From assembly GCF_003012775.1 (NCBI RefSeq), contig NZ_PXYG01000007.1, positions 124,001 to 188,000 on the forward strand: a stretch of 64,000 nt of DNA. The letters run 5' to 3'. A program made the translations under genes and the position numbers. The notes beneath the pieces were generated by a model. The model was not told where the DNA came from. It worked only from the letters and a program-made list of their open reading frames with translations, and searched no databases. The stretch comes from Zobellella endophytica. Lineage in GTDB: Bacteria; Pseudomonadota; Gammaproteobacteria; Enterobacterales; Aeromonadaceae. Positions 62,878-64,000 of the stretch are shown in pieces; position 1 is the first letter of the stretch, and every line of letters starts with the position of its first letter.

Positions 62878-63843
62878 ATGAACATCAATAATGCCACCCT
62901 GGTCAAAACCCGCTTTTCTCATCTGCGTCTGGTACTGGCCATTGCTCATCACGGCTCGGTACACAAAGCGGCCGACGAGTTGCACATCACCCAGCCCGCC
63001 GCGACCCGGGCATTGAAAGAGCTGGAAAGCCAGTTGGGATCGGCCCTGTTCGAGCGCTCGCCCCAAGGAATGAACCTGAATATCTACGGCCAGCACTTTG
63101 CCGAGCACGCCCGAGTTTTGCTGAATCAGTTCAACTCCGCGCTGGAGCAGCTCAACGAGATCCGTACCGGCAGTTATGGCCATATCAACCTGGCCATGCA
63201 GCTCGCCGCGGCCCCTAACCTGCTCCCCCTGACCATCAGCAAGATCCAGCGACGGCATCTGAATATTTCCCTCAATATTCAGGAAGGCAGCAGCCAGAAG
63301 CTGCTGAACATGCTGATGGAAGGCCACGTCGACATGATCGTCGGCCGTCTGGTCCCGCTCCCCGCCAGTAGCCCGCTGGAACAGACGCCACTGTTTTATG
63401 ATGCTTTTTCCATCGTCTGTGGCCCCCGGAATCCACTGGCGACACGTACCGACATCGAACTTCGCGAGTTACTCGACTGTAAATGGATCTATCCCGCCTC
63501 CACCGGCTCCCAGTTGATGGGAGATGTGGCGACCGCCTTCAAGAGCCACGGATTGCCCCTGCCCGAACCGATGCTGGAAGTGACTTCGCTGCTGACCATG
63601 CGCAAGACGCTGCAATACACCGACATGATTGGCTTGCTGGTCAACCAGGCCGCCAAGGAAGAAGCCAGTCAGGGGCAACTGAATATTCTCCCCATCAAGT
63701 TTGACTCTGTACTGACGCCCATCGGTATTACCACTCGCGCCAAGTCCGAGCTGACCCCGGCCATTAACCTAGTCAGTCAGCTGATTATCGATGCTGCCGG
63801 GGAAATGCTGGCCAATCCTGGCTTTGAACTTGTACCCGCCTGA
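62878..63843 (+). CDS. LysR-family regulator of the TAXI-TRAP-sulfatase locus
   Basis: 321-residue LysR protein of the GbpR/PcaQ-like branch. HTH at about 12-70 (FSHLRLVLAIAHHGSVHKAADELHITQPAATRALKELE); effector domain from about 100. The ATG at 62878 follows GGAGGAG; an earlier in-frame ATG at 62863 overlaps that ribosome site. It is divergent from the TAXI gene across 209 bp, so it probably regulates that operon. Confidence 0.9.
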   Translation: MNINNATLVKTRFSHLRLVLAIAHHGSVHKAADELHITQPAATRALKELESQLGSALFERSPQGMNLNIYGQHFAEHARVLLNQFNSALEQLNEIRTGSYGHINLAMQLAAAPNLLPLTISKIQRRHLNISLNIQEGSSQKLLNMLMEGHVDMIVGRLVPLPASSPLEQTPLFYDAFSIVCGPRNPLATRTDIELRELLDCKWIYPASTGSQLMGDVATAFKSHGLPLPEPMLEVTSLLTMRKTLQYTDMIGLLVNQAAKEEASQGQLNILPIKFDSVLTPIGITTRAKSELTPAINLVSQLIIDAAGEMLANPGFELVPA

Positions 63844-64000
63844 CGCCAAGTCATATTCATCACCCGTTTAGCCTCGACAGCATCCAAGTGGCCGGTAAAA
63901 CCACCCGCCCACCGCTCCCCCTTTCGGGTGAAATTCCCGCCGCGGCTTGCGCCGGCCGGCCCGGCTCGCCACACTACACCATTATTCCCGACCCCAGGCC

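Noticed and set aside
1-64000. CRISPR arrays, rRNA genes, prophage or integrase genes
   Set aside because: No regularly spaced repeats, rRNA segments, phage structural genes or integrases were seen.

Overview
The window looks like the chromosome of a GC-rich aquatic gammaproteobacterium. holD-rimI, pyrBI with an enteric-type attenuated leader, pntAB, mtfA and tRNA-Trp all read as gammaproteobacterial. The density of aromatic catabolism, TRAP transporters, sulfatases and MHS/AEC carriers fits a free-living, probably marine genus of the Oceanimonas/Zobellella type. That genus guess is inference; no 16S gene is present.

Layout. 0-2.3 kb: an AT-rich mesX(partial)-mesD methionine synthase pair beside a frameshifted IS5-type transposase relic. 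2.4-7.8 kb: hcaEFCBD plus hcaR, turning 3-phenylpropionate or cinnamate into the 2,3-diol. 7.8-17.7 kb: core genes (pntAB, mtfA, an NRAMP-family transporter, a LytM-type peptidase, rimI, holD, tRNA-Trp, pyrBI with leader and attenuator, a 70-aa protein). 17.8-31.1 kb: the phenylpropionate regulon, with mhpR diverging from mhpABCDFE, and a second transcript carrying an MHS transporter, a DcaP-like porin, an exported arylsulfatase and a formylglycine-generating-enzyme homologue. 31.1-42.3 kb: two near-identical 2240-bp copies of pirin-doxX-yghU in direct orientation, enclosing a 6.7-kb cassette (MFS-ABM fusion, small ORF, amidohydrolase, XapX, isochorismatase-like hydrolase, LysR). 42.5-54.9 kb: quinate/shikimate-type catabolism (quiC, aroQ, aroE-like, DctPQM TRAP), then pcaQ and pcaDC-H-G-B plus an AEC carrier. 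54.9-63.8 kb: SulP, a porin, a cytoplasmic sulfatase, a fused TRAP permease, a TAXI binding protein and a LysR regulator.

How the genes work together. Hca makes 2,3-dihydroxyphenylpropionate or -cinnamate, and Mhp cleaves it to succinate or fumarate, pyruvate and acetyl-CoA. The TRAP-quiC-aroQ-aroE block funnels shikimate-pathway compounds to protocatechuate, which the pca genes take to beta-ketoadipate; pcaIJ and pcaF are not in the window. Two sulfatase loci suggest that sulfate esters are part of the diet.

Most interesting point. A 17-bp MhpR-like operator lies in front of both mhpA and the transporter-porin-arylsulfatase-FGE transcript. In both places its centre is 53 bp from the -10 box. 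A terminator after mhpE separates the two transcripts. This suggests an arylsulfatase arm wired into the phenylpropionate regulon, which I do not recognise as described.
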